Origin: Sinorhizobium terangae
Lineage (GTDB): Bacteria > Pseudomonadota > Alphaproteobacteria > Rhizobiales > Rhizobiaceae
DNA: 64,000 bases
Assembly: GCF_009601505.1 (NCBI RefSeq)
Contig: NZ_WITC01000007.1
Span: 1 to 64,000, forward strand
Direction of reading: 5' to 3'
This document shows positions 51,007 through 59,647 of the stretch, piece after piece (position 1 is the first letter of the stretch; each line of letters starts with the position of its first letter). The notes below the pieces were generated by a model, which was given only the letters and a program-made list of their open reading frames with translations, was not told the origin of the DNA and did not search any database. The translations under genes were made by a program, and so were the position numbers.

Positions 51007-52116
51007 TCAATGGCCGATGACCTTGAGTGGGCTGTTGGCGGAAATGATGAAGAGCGGCTCGTCGCCCTTGAGCGGACCGAGCTTCTGCTGGCAGTCCCAC
51101 GCCTTCTCAAAGCTGTCGCGCGTCAGCAGCCGGCGGTAGCGCGCCGTTGCGGTCATGCATTCCATAAGCGTGCTCTGGATTCTTTCCGCAGCGGCGTGGG
51201 CGTAGATCTCGCCGTCGACGGCAAAAAGCAGCGCGGCAAGCGAAGTACTTTCGAAAAAAACGTCCGGCTCGCTCGTCAGCCGTTCCGCGCTGATGAAATC
51301 ACGCCGCAGCGGGATGCCAACACCATCATGCGAGAGGGTGATGCGGATGCCTGCTGCGGGCGCGTCGTACCAGGCGAGGTCGATCGAGAAAGCCAGAGCC
51401 TGATTGCTGGAGGCGGAAGCACCTTTGTCCTTGACCGCGCTCGCCTTGGCGAGCGTCTTGTGGCGAAGCGCCGCCTCGTGGAGTGCATTTGCGAATTGCC
51501 TGGTGGCTTTATGTTCCGGGCCGGACACGCTGATGCTGACTGACGGCAGGCCGCGGATGGCCGCCATAGGACCCGCGACGAGCTTCGCCTCCGCATCGAT
51601 ATCCAGCGTCATTTCGGGCGAGGGGAGGGGTGCGAAGAGGAGCAGCGGCAGCACGCTGAGAACCGCCCAGGGAGAAGACAAAGGAGCCGGCTGCCAGGGA
51701 GCGCGGCGCCCGGACAACGACCGGCTGGCGACCTTTTCCTGCTTCACCGAAACCTCGCCGGCGTCGCCGACTTGCACGCGGTGATACTCCGGGACATACG
51801 TTCCCTTCGGAATGGTGATCTGCCATTTCTCGCTGGCGCCTTCAGTGTCGTAGAAGGCCTTGAGCTGCTTGCGCAACTTGCCGGCGTGGACGCGGACAAG
51901 GGGGTCTCCGTCGGCATTGAAGCTCTGGTCGCGGCCGAAGACGTCGACGCCGATCGAATAGCCCTTGAGCTGGGCGCCTTCGCCGATCATTTCCTTTTCG
52001 ACGACATAGGCGAGGAAGGCGCGCAACCTTTCGGACCGCCGAAAGCTGCGGCTGTCGAGAATCCGGCGCAGCGCCAGCCGGATCGTCTCGTCGCAGGGCC
52101 TTTCGGCTGGCGTCAT
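51007..52116 (-). CDS. Putative membrane-bound regulator with cyclase-type N-terminal domain
   Basis: A 369-residue protein. Residues 10-115 (ALRRILDSRSFRRSERLRAF, GYSIGVDVFGRDQSFNADGD, VHAGKLRKQLKAFYDTEG) form the winged-helix-like domain found at the N-terminus of many rhizobial adenylate-cyclase- and TPR-containing regulators. A membrane helix follows at about 149-165 (PWAVLSVLPLLLFAPL). The rest is an exported domain of unknown fold with SVSVSGPEHKATRQFANALH-like text. This suggests a CadC-like regulator that reads a periplasmic signal. The ATG at 52116 fits the domain start. Monocistronic. Confidence 0.7.
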   Translation of the reverse strand: MTPAERPCDETIRLALRRILDSRSFRRSERLRAFLAYVVEKEMIGEGAQLKGYSIGVDVFGRDQSFNADGDPLVRVHAGKLRKQLKAFYDTEGASEKWQITIPKGTYVPEYHRVQVGDAGEVSVKQEKVASRSLSGRRAPWQPAPLSSPWAVLSVLPLLLFAPLPSPEMTLDIDAEAKLVAGPMAAIRGLPSVSISVSGPEHKATRQFANALHEAALRHKTLAKASAVKDKGASASSNQALAFSIDLAWYDAPAAGIRITLSHDGVGIPLRRDFISAERLTSEPDVFFESTSLAALLFAVDGEIYAHAAAERIQSTLMECMTATARYRRLLTRDSFEKAWDCQQKLGPLKGDEPLFIISANSPLKVIGH

Positions 52117-52361
52117 CGATGTAGCTCCACAAGATAAAGGCGGAATGCCGGAACCAAGATTGCCGGGAAGAAACAACTTAAACCTGATTCGGACCTTAAG
52201 CCCAAAAATGGCGGTTGTCAGGTTCGATGGCAATTAATCGCACTTTTTCTGAAATACGCGACTCAGGCCTGCGGCCGGGCATCGGCAGGATCGCGCTCTC
52301 CCGCCAGGTGTGACGGGAGAGCGCGTGCAGATCGCGAATGCGACGATGGTCGGCGGCGCTT

Positions 52362-53066
52362 TCACCCGCCGTTGGGATATTCGAGCTTCGGATACCAATC
52401 CTTGCCGCGGCCTTCGGGCGTGGTGTCGAGGAGGGTCCACAGCGGGTCAAGGTCCGGCGCGCCGCGCGGGTCCTGGCCGGGATCGGCCATCTTGCCGTTC
52501 ATTTCGCTGCTCCAGAAATGCCGGATGATGCCGTCGCGGCGGGTGAAGACCGTGTAGCCGGGGACATCCGCATCCTCGGCGCTGACATAGTCGCGGGTAA
52601 AGGTGCCGTCTCCGTCGGAATAGACCTTCAAGCGTGTCCAGCCGCGTGCCTTCTTGGCCGCCATCAGCCGTTCGATCGGCGAGCGAGCAAGCAGCGCGAG
52701 CGCGACGCGCTGCTCTATATCCGGCACCTTGCGCTCCCATGCTCCCATCAACGAGGTGCACATGGGGCAAGGTTTTTCGCGCTGCGGGCCGAACATGTAG
52801 CTGTAGATGATGAGCGTGTCCTTGCCGCCGAAAAGATCGGCAAGCGTGACAGGCCCGTTCTCGCCCTCGAATCGATAGTCCTTGGTAACTTCTCCGCCCG
52901 GCGGCAGCTGCCGGCGCAGTTCGGCCACGCGCTCGATATGGCGCCTGAGTTCGATTTCCTCCGCCAGAAGCGCATTGCGGGCCCGTCGATAGTCGTCACT
53001 TTCATTGGGAAAGCTGGCATGGTTCCGCGCTGCCAGTTCGTTTGCCGGGATGAATGTGGTCGTCAT
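52362..53066 (-). CDS. DUF899 thioredoxin-like protein
   Basis: A 234-residue cytoplasmic protein of the DUF899 family: LAARNHASFPNESDDYRRAR, then KDYRFEGENGPVTLADLFGG, LIIYSYMFGPQREKPCPMCT with the CPMC motif, and YTVFTRRDGIIRHFWSSEM. The thioredoxin-like fold and the Cys pair suggest a redox or peroxide function, unproven. It is divergent from pdxJ. Confidence 0.9.
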   Translation of the reverse strand: MTTTFIPANELAARNHASFPNESDDYRRARNALLAEEIELRRHIERVAELRRQLPPGGEVTKDYRFEGENGPVTLADLFGGKDTLIIYSYMFGPQREKPCPMCTSLMGAWERKVPDIEQRVALALLARSPIERLMAAKKARGWTRLKVYSDGDGTFTRDYVSAEDADVPGYTVFTRRDGIIRHFWSSEMNGKMADPGQDPRGAPDLDPLWTLLDTTPEGRGKDWYPKLEYPNGG

Positions 53067-53160
53067 GATCGCCTCCTCTTGCTTCTATGCGATTTACCTT
53101 CATCTTGCCGGATAAACGTTGATATCAACATAATTTCGTGATGTCAAAACGTGGGATGAG

Positions 53161-53170
53161 GCCATACAAA
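53161..53170. promoter_or_regulatory. Candidate MocR half-site upstream of pdxJ
   Basis: GCCATACAAA here is the exact reverse complement of TTTGTATGGC at 55558-55567, downstream of the MocR-type regulator gene, and shares CCATACA with the repeat just before that gene. It is 79 bases before the pdxJ start. Confidence 0.35.
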
Positions 53171-53248
53171 ACGGCGATTCCGGTTTTATAAAATCCGCGG
53201 TAGAACAGCGACATCAATGATGTTGCCCGCCTCTGTGAAAGTTTCGAC

Positions 53249-54001
53249 ATGCCCGCAAAACTGTCCGTGAATCTGAATGCCGTCGCGATGCTGCGCAACC
53301 GGCGCGATCTTCCCTGGCCGTCCGTTACCGGGCTTGGCCGAATTGCCCTTCAGGCAGGGGCGAGCGGGTTGACCGTTCACCCGCGGCCGGATCAGCGCCA
53401 CATCCGTTTCTCCGACCTCCAGCCTATCCGCAACCTGATCGACGACGAGTTTCCGCAGGCTGAATTCAACATGGAAGGCTTCCCCAACGAGGATTTTCTT
53501 CAACTGGTCGAACGGCACGAACCGGAGCAGGTGACGCTGGTGCCGGACGATCCGGCGCAGGCGACCTCGGATCACGGCTGGGATTTTCGCAAGAACCACA
53601 ACCTGCTTGGGAATGTAGTCGGGCGGCTGAAGAAAAAGGGCTTCCGCGTTTCGCTCTTCGCCGATGGCGATCCGGATCCGGAGGCATTGAAGATCGCCAA
53701 GGAAACCGGGGCGGACCGGATCGAGCTTTATACCGGCCCCTATGGCGGCTGCTATGACGAGCCCGAGGAGGCCGAGCGGATCGCTGCAGAACTCGGCCGC
53801 ACCGCGGAAATCGCGCTTGACCTCGGCCTTGCCGTCAATGCCGGCCACGACCTGACCGTCGCCAACCTGCCGTTGCTGGCAAAACACATCCCGGCGCTCG
53901 CCGAGGTTTCGATCGGCCACGGCCTGACGGCGGACGCGCTGGAATATGGCATGGCGGAGACGGTGCGCCGCTTCCGTCGTGCCTGCGGCGAGGCGATCTA
54001 G
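53249..54001 (+). CDS. pdxJ: Pyridoxine 5'-phosphate synthase
   Basis: Condenses deoxyxylulose phosphate with 3-amino-2-oxopropyl phosphate to pyridoxine 5'-phosphate. The 250-residue TIM-barrel protein has [20 protein letters not shown], then [60 protein letters not shown] and [20 protein letters not shown], all PdxJ-diagnostic. The N-terminus lies a little shorter than in E. coli. A MocR-type PLP-binding regulator gene follows 87 bases downstream on the same strand, which suggests PLP-linked control. Confidence 0.95.
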   Translation: MPAKLSVNLNAVAMLRNRRDLPWPSVTGLGRIALQAGASGLTVHPRPDQRHIRFSDLQPIRNLIDDEFPQAEFNMEGFPNEDFLQLVERHEPEQVTLVPDDPAQATSDHGWDFRKNHNLLGNVVGRLKKKGFRVSLFADGDPDPEALKIAKETGADRIELYTGPYGGCYDEPEEAERIAAELGRTAEIALDLGLAVNAGHDLTVANLPLLAKHIPALAEVSIGHGLTADALEYGMAETVRRFRRACGEAI

Positions 54002-54055
54002 TCTAAAGAATAGTCGTATTCAGGCGAATGCGACGGCGCTTGCTCTGGATGCCGC

Positions 54056-54080
54056 ATCCATGCAATATCCATACATTGTC
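54056..54080. promoter_or_regulatory. Direct-repeat operator candidate before the MocR-type gene
   Basis: ATCCATGCA (54056-54064) and ATCCATACA (54067-54075) differ by one base and recur with an 11-base period, one helical turn. CATACATTGTC (54070-54080) is repeated in inverse as GACAATGTATG at 55546-55556. Direct repeats are the usual binding sites of MocR regulators. Confidence 0.5.
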
Positions 54081-54088
54081 GAAACGGG

Positions 54089-55495
54089 ATGTTGTCGATG
54101 GGCAAGGATCACGCACGTCTTTCCTGGATGCCGGCGCTGAGCAGGGAGGCGGGGCCGCTTTATCTGGCGATCGCGGATGCGTTGGCGACGGATATCGCGG
54201 CCGGCGAGCTTAAGGAGGGAACGCGATTGCCCCCGCAGCGGGCGCTTGCGGGCGTGCTCGGCATAGATTTCACCACCGTCAGCCGCGCCTATAACGAGGC
54301 GCGGGCGCGGGGACTGGTCGAAGGCCGCGTGGGGCAGGGCACGTATGTCAAGGCGCGGCGAAAGAATGGCGGCCGATCGTCCGGCGGCGGGCTCGTCGAC
54401 ATGAGCATGAACCTGCCGCCTCTCTTCGACGATCCGGGACTCATCGCCCGGATGTGGGGCGGCATCGATGCCCTTGAGGACGAGCGGGGATTGGAGCTCC
54501 TGCTGCGCTACCAGGCGGTCGGTGGCGCCCTGTCGGATAAAGCGGCGGGGGCGACCTGGCTGCGGCCGAGGCTCGGCGAGGTGGCGGCGGAGCGTGTGCT
54601 CATCTGCCCCGGTACGCAAGGGGCGCTGCTCGCCACGGTCAGCATGCTTGCCGCGCGCGGCGACGTGATCTGCGCCGAGGCACTGACCTATCCGGGACTG
54701 CGGTCGCTCGCGGCCCATCTCGGGATAAGCTTTGCTGCTATTGCGGTGGATGAGCAGGGGTTTTTGCCCGAGGCGTTCGAGGCCGCTTGCGTCAAGCACC
54801 GGCCGAAGGCGCTCTACTGCAACCCGACGCTTCATAACCCGACGACGGCGACACTGTCGCTCAAGCGCCGGGAGGCGGTCATCGCAATCGCCCGCAGGCA
54901 CGGCGTTGCGATCATCGAGGACGATGCCTATGGCGCGCTGCCGACTGAACCCGTACCGCCGCTCGCCACGCTTGCTCCTGACCTCGTCTATTACGTGGCC
55001 GGGCTGGCCAAGTGCCTCTCACCGGCGCTCCGCATCTCCTATCTCGTCGTTCCGGATGGCGCAAATTCCGTTGGCCTCGAAGGCGCGATCCGCGCGACTG
55101 CCGGCATGGCCTCGCCGCTTTCGGCGGCGATCGCCACGCGCTGGATCGAGGATGGAACGGCGGATGCGGTGCTTGCGGCCATTCGCACAGAGGCCGGACG
55201 GCGCCAGCGGATCGCGGCGGAAATCCTGCCGGCCGATCGCGTGCTGACCGATCCGGAGGCCTTTCACCTTTGGCTCACGCTGCCCCCCGGCTGGACACGC
55301 GGGGAGTTCACCGCCCGCCTGCGTACAGCCGGGATCAGCATCGTCACCAGCGATGCGTTTGCGCTCGCCAATCCGCCCGAGGCGGTGCGGTTGGGGCTGG
55401 GGGCAGCGGAGACACGCGCGGAGCTTGAGCGCAGCCTCGCCATCATCGCCGATCTTCTCTTGCAATCGCCGGCTGCGGTAAACTTCGTCGTCTGA
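54089..55495 (+). CDS. MocR-type (GntR winged helix + aminotransferase) regulator
   Basis: A 468-residue fusion. Residues about 20-90 form a GntR winged helix (PLYLAIADALATDIAAGELK, LPPQRALAGVLGIDFTTVSR), and the rest a fold-type I aminotransferase (PGTQGALLATVSMLAARGDV; ALYCNPTLHNPTTATLS; IIEDDAYGALPTE; YVAGLAKCLSPALRISYLV with the PLP lysine). MocR proteins sense PLP or PLP adducts and act as activators and repressors. ATG at 54089 or 54098 may be used; the latter has better spacing to GGGA. It lies after pdxJ, so a PdxR-like task is plausible. Confidence 0.9.
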   Translation: MLSMGKDHARLSWMPALSREAGPLYLAIADALATDIAAGELKEGTRLPPQRALAGVLGIDFTTVSRAYNEARARGLVEGRVGQGTYVKARRKNGGRSSGGGLVDMSMNLPPLFDDPGLIARMWGGIDALEDERGLELLLRYQAVGGALSDKAAGATWLRPRLGEVAAERVLICPGTQGALLATVSMLAARGDVICAEALTYPGLRSLAAHLGISFAAIAVDEQGFLPEAFEAACVKHRPKALYCNPTLHNPTTATLSLKRREAVIAIARRHGVAIIEDDAYGALPTEPVPPLATLAPDLVYYVAGLAKCLSPALRISYLVVPDGANSVGLEGAIRATAGMASPLSAAIATRWIEDGTADAVLAAIRTEAGRRQRIAAEILPADRVLTDPEAFHLWLTLPPGWTRGEFTARLRTAGISIVTSDAFALANPPEAVRLGLGAAETRAELERSLAIIADLLLQSPAAVNFVV

Positions 55496-55531
55496 GCGCC
55501 GAAATCCGGCGCAATTGTCGCAGGCGTTTAT

Positions 55532-55567
55532 GCATACAATAATTTGACAATGTATGCTTTGTATGGC
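55532..55567. promoter_or_regulatory. Repeated candidate MocR sites before the DUF983 gene
   Basis: GCATACA (55532-55538), TGTATGC (55551-55557) and TGTATGG (55560-55566) lie together; the last two are direct repeats with a 9-base period, and the first two are an inverted pair. TTGACA (55544-55549) may be a -35 box, so a bound regulator would touch the promoter of the DUF983 gene. Confidence 0.45.
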
Positions 55568-55690
55568 TGATTGTTTCCGAAGCCGGCGAGGGCGCGGATT
55601 GTCCGCGGCCACCCGGCATGTCGGCACCGAACGAGCGCATTTGAAATGCGCACCTGCCTGCCGCCGACGCGATCCTGGAAAGGAAAGACA

Positions 55691-56116
55691 ATGTCTTCAC
55701 ACGAAGATTGGCCGGCCCTTCCGCCGTTGCAGACGGGCCTGCGCGGCCGCTGCCCGCGTTGCGGCCAGGGGCATCTGTTCCAAGGCTTCCTGAAGCTCCG
55801 CCCGGAATGCGAAGTCTGCGGGCTCGATTATTCCTTCGCCGATCCGGCCGATGGCCCGGCCTTCTTCGTCATCTGCTTCGCCTGCGTGCCGAGCGTCTTC
55901 CTCGGCGTCTGGCTGGAGGTGCAGTTTGCCGCACCGCTGTGGGTGCATCTGCTGACGACCGGTCCCTTCATGCTTCTCACCTGCCTCCCGCCGCTGCGGC
56001 CGCTGAAGGGCTGGCTGGTCGCCAGCCAGTTCTTCTACAAGGCGGAAGAAGGCAAGGTCGTGCGTAGGGCCCTGCCGCCGGCGCCGGAAGGGCCAAAGGC
56101 AAGCGCGACCTCCTGA
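55691..56116 (+). CDS. DUF983 membrane protein
   Basis: A 141-residue protein with an N-terminal zinc-ribbon-like part, two CxxC pairs (RCPRCGQ and CEVCGLDYSF), followed by two membrane helices (GPAFFVICFACVPSVFLGVW; LWVHLLTTGPFMLLTCLPPL). This order is diagnostic for DUF983, a proteobacterial family of unknown role. The ATG at 55691 follows GGAAAGG. The C-terminal soluble end is polar. It converges on the NrsF-like gene with 19 bases between stops. Confidence 0.9.
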   Translation: MSSHEDWPALPPLQTGLRGRCPRCGQGHLFQGFLKLRPECEVCGLDYSFADPADGPAFFVICFACVPSVFLGVWLEVQFAAPLWVHLLTTGPFMLLTCLPPLRPLKGWLVASQFFYKAEEGKVVRRALPPAPEGPKASATS

Positions 56117-56135
56117 CTGCGATGCGGCCGACGCG

Positions 56136-56774
56136 TCACCAGCGGGCGACGTAGCGGCCGCCGAGGGTTCCGAGAAGTGCGAGGATTGCGGTTGCGATCG
56201 TGTACCAGGTCGCGACGAACAGGGGTGAATCGTCGGTGCAATGGGAGGCATAGAACGTCGCTGCGATGCCGCCGGCCGTAAGCCCTGCGATCGCACCGGC
56301 GAGCGCCGGATGGGACGGGGCACCGTGGCGTAGCGCGAGCAAAAGCAGCGCGAGCGGGCCGACCCCGATCAGCGGAATGAAGGTCAGGCAAACCAGGCTG
56401 TTCGTCCCGACAAGCCTGGTCAACCACGTTTCGGCGGGTGCGACGACAAGCTCGATCGCAACCCCCGCCAGGATGAGTGCCGGGGCGATGGCCAGATAGA
56501 GCAGCCCGCCGCGCGGATCGGTCTCCGGGCGCGACAGCATGCGCAAAGGGACAAAGGCGCTTGCGGCAAGGGCGATCGTCACCACGAATTTGAAGAGAAA
56601 CCGGACTGTCTGGGCGGCGCCGGCGATGTCTGGCCGGGGACCGAGCAGCGCGAAAAAGACCGCCGCGGCGATGGCGATCGCGATAAGGACAGCGGCCCAC
56701 CAGGCGGTGTTCATTGGCATGCCGGTTCGCCGGCTGTCCGCAGCAAGACCCTTGATGAGTTCGTGCGTCTCCAT
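56136..56774 (-). CDS. nrsF: NrsF-type (DUF1109) membrane anti-sigma factor
   Basis: A 212-residue polytopic membrane protein with about six helices and a cytoplasmic N-terminus METHELIKGLAADSRRTGMP, the part that holds the sigma factor. NrsF proteins (DUF1109) inhibit SigF-type ECF factors until metals or oxidants act on conserved Cys residues; here Cys are seen in TNSLVCLTFIPLIGVGPLAL and YASHCTDDS. Its ATG lies 1 base after the stop of the sigma gene. The pair is divergent from the bufferin operon it is expected to control. The symbol is by homology. Confidence 0.88.
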   Translation of the reverse strand: METHELIKGLAADSRRTGMPMNTAWWAAVLIAIAIAAAVFFALLGPRPDIAGAAQTVRFLFKFVVTIALAASAFVPLRMLSRPETDPRGGLLYLAIAPALILAGVAIELVVAPAETWLTRLVGTNSLVCLTFIPLIGVGPLALLLLALRHGAPSHPALAGAIAGLTAGGIAATFYASHCTDDSPLFVATWYTIATAILALLGTLGGRYVARW

Positions 56775-56775
56775 G

Positions 56776-57309
56776 TCAGTCTCGTCCAAATCGCCTGGCG
56801 ATGGCAGTAAGGCCACGATGAAGTGCGACGCGAACTGCGGTTTCGTTCATGTCGAGGCTCCGGGCGGTCTCTGCGATCGTGCGCCCTTCCACCGATATCG
56901 CCGTAACCACCGAACGCTGGCCCGGCGTCAGTGTTTCGAGTGCGCGGCCGATCTCCCAATCCCGCGCCGTCTCCGTTTCCTCGGCGGCCAGCCGGTCTTC
57001 CATCTCGCTGATCTCAACCCGAGGATGACGGCCTTGCCGCCGCAAGGCATCGACCAGCTTGTGCTTTGCAATCGCGTAGAGCCATGGCGTCACCGGACCA
57101 TCACTCCGCCAGGTGTGGCGCTTCACATGGATGGCGAGCAGCGTTTCCTGAACGATGTCTTCCGGATCCGGGCCGCCGAACGCCCTCCGCCGCGCCCAGA
57201 CACGAACGAGGCGAGCGGCCTCGTGCAGGAAGTTGCCATAGGCTCGCTCGTCGCCGTCGAGCGCCGCATGGAAAAGTCTGGCGAGGCTCCTTTCATCCAC
57301 GCCGTCCAC
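56776..57309 (-). CDS. sigF: SigF-like ECF sigma factor
   Basis: A 177-residue ECF factor: region 2 GNFLHEAARLVRVWARRRAF and DPEDIVQETLLAIHVKRHTW with TPWLYAIAKHKLVDALRRQ; region 4 TPGQRSVVTAISVEGRTIAE and MNETAVRVALHRGLTAIARR. It sits in an operon with its NrsF-like anti-sigma and has the same GTAAC-N16-CGAA promoter as the divergent bufferin operon, so it probably drives both. The symbol is by homology to the Caulobacter SigF-NrsF pair. Confidence 0.88.
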   Translation of the reverse strand: MDGVDERSLARLFHAALDGDERAYGNFLHEAARLVRVWARRRAFGGPDPEDIVQETLLAIHVKRHTWRSDGPVTPWLYAIAKHKLVDALRRQGRHPRVEISEMEDRLAAEETETARDWEIGRALETLTPGQRSVVTAISVEGRTIAETARSLDMNETAVRVALHRGLTAIARRFGRD

Positions 57310-57325
57310 GAGTGCTTCCTCCCAA

Positions 57326-57350
57326 TTCGCTCGTCTTTGCCGTTCGTTAC
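57326..57350 (-). promoter_or_regulatory. SigF-type promoter of sigF-nrsF
   Basis: On the minus strand GTAAC (57350-57346) and CGAA (57329-57326) are separated by exactly 16 bases, with the sigma gene start 16 bases further. The element matches the one before the bufferin operon base for base in both boxes, so the sigma gene is likely autoregulated. Confidence 0.75.
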
Positions 57351-57483
57351 ATCGCCGCCGGCAATCCTTTGGCTAAAATAGGACGACGAAGAGTGTAAAG
57401 CGGTATTCCGCCTGTATCCTCGGCCTCCCTTCATCGTGATCTGGCAGGGGACGCGGGCTCACGAAAGCGTGTAGACGCCGAAT

Positions 57484-57508
57484 GTAACATATCTCCCGTT
57501 GGTGCGAA
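57484..57508 (+). promoter_or_regulatory. SigF-type promoter of the bufferin operon
   Basis: GTAAC (57484-57488) and CGAA (57505-57508) are separated by exactly 16 bases, 56 bases before the first structural gene. It is the partner of the element at 57326-57350 and resembles the GTAACC-N16-CGAA sequence reported for Caulobacter SigF. Confidence 0.75.
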
Positions 57509-57564
57509 CGAGCCTCTGTGTGCCTTGGAACGGCACACCAGGAAACCAACACGGAGACGAAGTC

Positions 57565-57888
57565 ATGTCTACGAAATCCACTATAAGCGCGGCCCTGCTG
57601 GCGAGTGCGGTGGCAACTGCGGTGTCGTCGCTCGCGATCGCCGCGCCGCTCACGGAGGCCCAGGTCAAGGCCGCGATGGATGCCGGCAAAGAGAAATGCT
57701 ACGGCGTCGCGCTCAAGGGCCAGAACGACTGCAAGGCCGGCCCGGGCACGACCTGCCAAGCCACGTCGACGGTCGACTATCAAGGCAATGCCTGGAAATT
57801 CGTCGACGGTGGTACCTGCACGACGATGGACCTGCCGGACGGCCGCAAGGGCTCGCCGGAACCGCTGTCGCGCGATCTTCCCTCTTAA
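57565..57888 (+). CDS. bufA1: Bufferin-type RiPP precursor (DUF2282)
   Basis: A 107-residue precursor. Residues 1-27 are a cleavable signal peptide ([20 protein letters not shown]), used by bufferins as leader and export signal. The core has four Cys at 45, 56, 64 and 85 in the family pattern [17 protein letters not shown] and GGTCTTM. In studied bufferins the MNIO enzyme converts core Cys into thiooxazole-type groups that bind copper. The ATG at 57565 follows GGAGACG. First gene of the four-gene operon. Copper chelation is inferred from family. Confidence 0.9.
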   Translation: MSTKSTISAALLASAVATAVSSLAIAAPLTEAQVKAAMDAGKEKCYGVALKGQNDCKAGPGTTCQATSTVDYQGNAWKFVDGGTCTTMDLPDGRKGSPEPLSRDLPS

Positions 57889-57926
57889 TTCAGATGCAAC
57901 ACAAGCGCCGGAAAGCGGAGGCGACG

Positions 57927-58856
57927 ATGGCCAAATTGGCAATTCGCGCGGATCGTGGCGCGTCGGAAGGCTCCCGATTTCCGGCGCATTCGATCGACGG
58001 ACTGGCAGGCACCAGTTTCAAGCATGAGCACATCACATCCATTCTCGAGGAGCAGGCGGACAAGCGTGGCTTCTTCGAGGTTCACGCGGAAAACTACATG
58101 GGCGAGGGCGGGCCGCCGCACGCGGCGCTCGCGCGAATACGACAGGATTATCCGGTTTCTCTTCATGGCGTCTGCATGTCAATCGGCGGACCGCAGCCGC
58201 TGGACAAGGCCCATCTCGACCGTTTCGCGCGACTGATCGAGCGATACGAGCCCGCGCTTGTCTCGGAGCATCTCGCCTGGTCGACGCACGCCACGACCTA
58301 TTACAACGACCTTTTGCCTCTGCCCTATACCGAAGCCACCCTGCGGCGTGTCGCCGACCATATCGACGAGGTTCAGGAGACGATCGGGCGGCCGATACTG
58401 CTGGAGAACCCGTCGACCTATCTGCTCTTCAAGGAATCAACGATGAGCGAAACCGCGTTCATCGGCGAACTGGTCAGGCGCACGGACTGCGGCCTGCTGC
58501 TCGACGTCAACAATGTCTTCGTCTCGGCAACCAATCATGGTTTTTCCGCCCTCGACTATCTCGCGGATTATCCGCTCGAACATGTCGGCGAGATCCATCT
58601 GGCTGGCCACGCCGAGCAAGAGGACGACGAGGGCGAACTCCTCCTGATCGACAGCCACGACGGACCGGTCGCCGACGCGGTCTGGACGCTTTTCGACATC
58701 GTGATCGGCCGGTGCGGGCCGATCCCGACGCTCATCGAATGGGACAGCGCCATTCCCCACTGGCCGGTGCTGAAGGCGGAAGCTGTGGCGGCACAAGCGA
58801 TCCTCGATCGGCACGCCGGCGCATTCCTGCGGGAGAAGAGCCATGCGCGCGGCTAG
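57927..58856 (+). CDS. bufB1: DUF692/MNIO multinuclear iron oxidase (bufferin maturase)
   Basis: Modifies core cysteines of the precursor with an Fe centre and oxygen. The 309-residue TIM-barrel protein shows the metal-binding segments [74 protein letters not shown] and IEWDSA. The ATG at 57927 has GCGGAGG seven bases upstream; an in-frame ATG at 57894 is possible. Its end overlaps bufC1 by 14 bases. Confidence 0.93.
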   Translation: MAKLAIRADRGASEGSRFPAHSIDGLAGTSFKHEHITSILEEQADKRGFFEVHAENYMGEGGPPHAALARIRQDYPVSLHGVCMSIGGPQPLDKAHLDRFARLIERYEPALVSEHLAWSTHATTYYNDLLPLPYTEATLRRVADHIDEVQETIGRPILLENPSTYLLFKESTMSETAFIGELVRRTDCGLLLDVNNVFVSATNHGFSALDYLADYPLEHVGEIHLAGHAEQEDDEGELLLIDSHDGPVADAVWTLFDIVIGRCGPIPTLIEWDSAIPHWPVLKAEAVAAQAILDRHAGAFLREKSHARG

Positions 58857-59643
58857 GGAAGGTCTTTCCCTGACCGATAACAGTCTGGGTTATCCGGAGG
58901 GCTTCGTACCAGCGCTGCTCGATCCCGGCTGCCCCACGCCCGCCCTCGTCGCCGGACCGAGGGGCAAGGCCGCCAACAGGCGCTTCAACGTCTATCGCAA
59001 CAACGTGACTGTCAGCCTGATCGACGCGCTCGCCGCGGCATTTCCCGCGACGATGCGCGTCACCGGGGAGGCCTTCTTTCGCGCAATGGCCCGGTTTCAC
59101 GTGCGGGAGAGGCCGCCGACGTCGCCGCTTCTCTTCGAGTACGGCCGGGACTTTCCCGCCTTCATCGAGCGTTACGAATATGCGCGATCGATGCCGTGGC
59201 TGGCCGACGTTGCCCGCATCGAGCGCGCCTGGCTCGACGCCTATCATGCGGCGGACGCGCCTGTCCTCACGCCATATGCCTTGGCGTCGTTTCCGGCACA
59301 AGCGCTTCGCGACGTTGTCCTCGAGGCGCACCCGTCAACGCGCTTGGTCCGCTCGGCCTATCCGGCGGTGACGATCTTTTCCGCAAACCGCGGCAGCGGC
59401 CCGGTCGGCCGCATCGAGACGAGGGAGCCGGAGAACGCGCTTGTAACGAGACCGGCGCTCGACGTTGAGGTTCGCCGCCTTCCGCCGGGCGCCGATGTCT
59501 TCCTCGGCAGTCTCCTGTCAGCCGAGCCGCTCGGAAGTGCTGCCGCGACGGCAAGTGCGCGCTGTCCGGAATTCGATCTCGCAACTGCCATTGTCGTGAT
59601 GCTTGAGGCCGGGGCCCTTGCCGCGGTTCGCCAGGGAGGATGA
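58843..59643 (+). CDS. bufC1: DUF2063 protein, bufferin maturation partner
   Basis: A 266-residue protein whose N-terminal half ([59 protein letters not shown]) is the DUF2063 domain. This partner helps the MNIO enzyme bind the precursor leader or core. Text RNNVxxSLxDAL is typical. It overlaps bufB1 and precedes the DoxX gene by 4 bases. Its catalytic role is indirect. Confidence 0.9.
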   Translation: MRAAREGLSLTDNSLGYPEGFVPALLDPGCPTPALVAGPRGKAANRRFNVYRNNVTVSLIDALAAAFPATMRVTGEAFFRAMARFHVRERPPTSPLLFEYGRDFPAFIERYEYARSMPWLADVARIERAWLDAYHAADAPVLTPYALASFPAQALRDVVLEAHPSTRLVRSAYPAVTIFSANRGSGPVGRIETREPENALVTRPALDVEVRRLPPGADVFLGSLLSAEPLGSAAATASARCPEFDLATAIVVMLEAGALAAVRQGG

Positions 59644-59647
59644 GACG

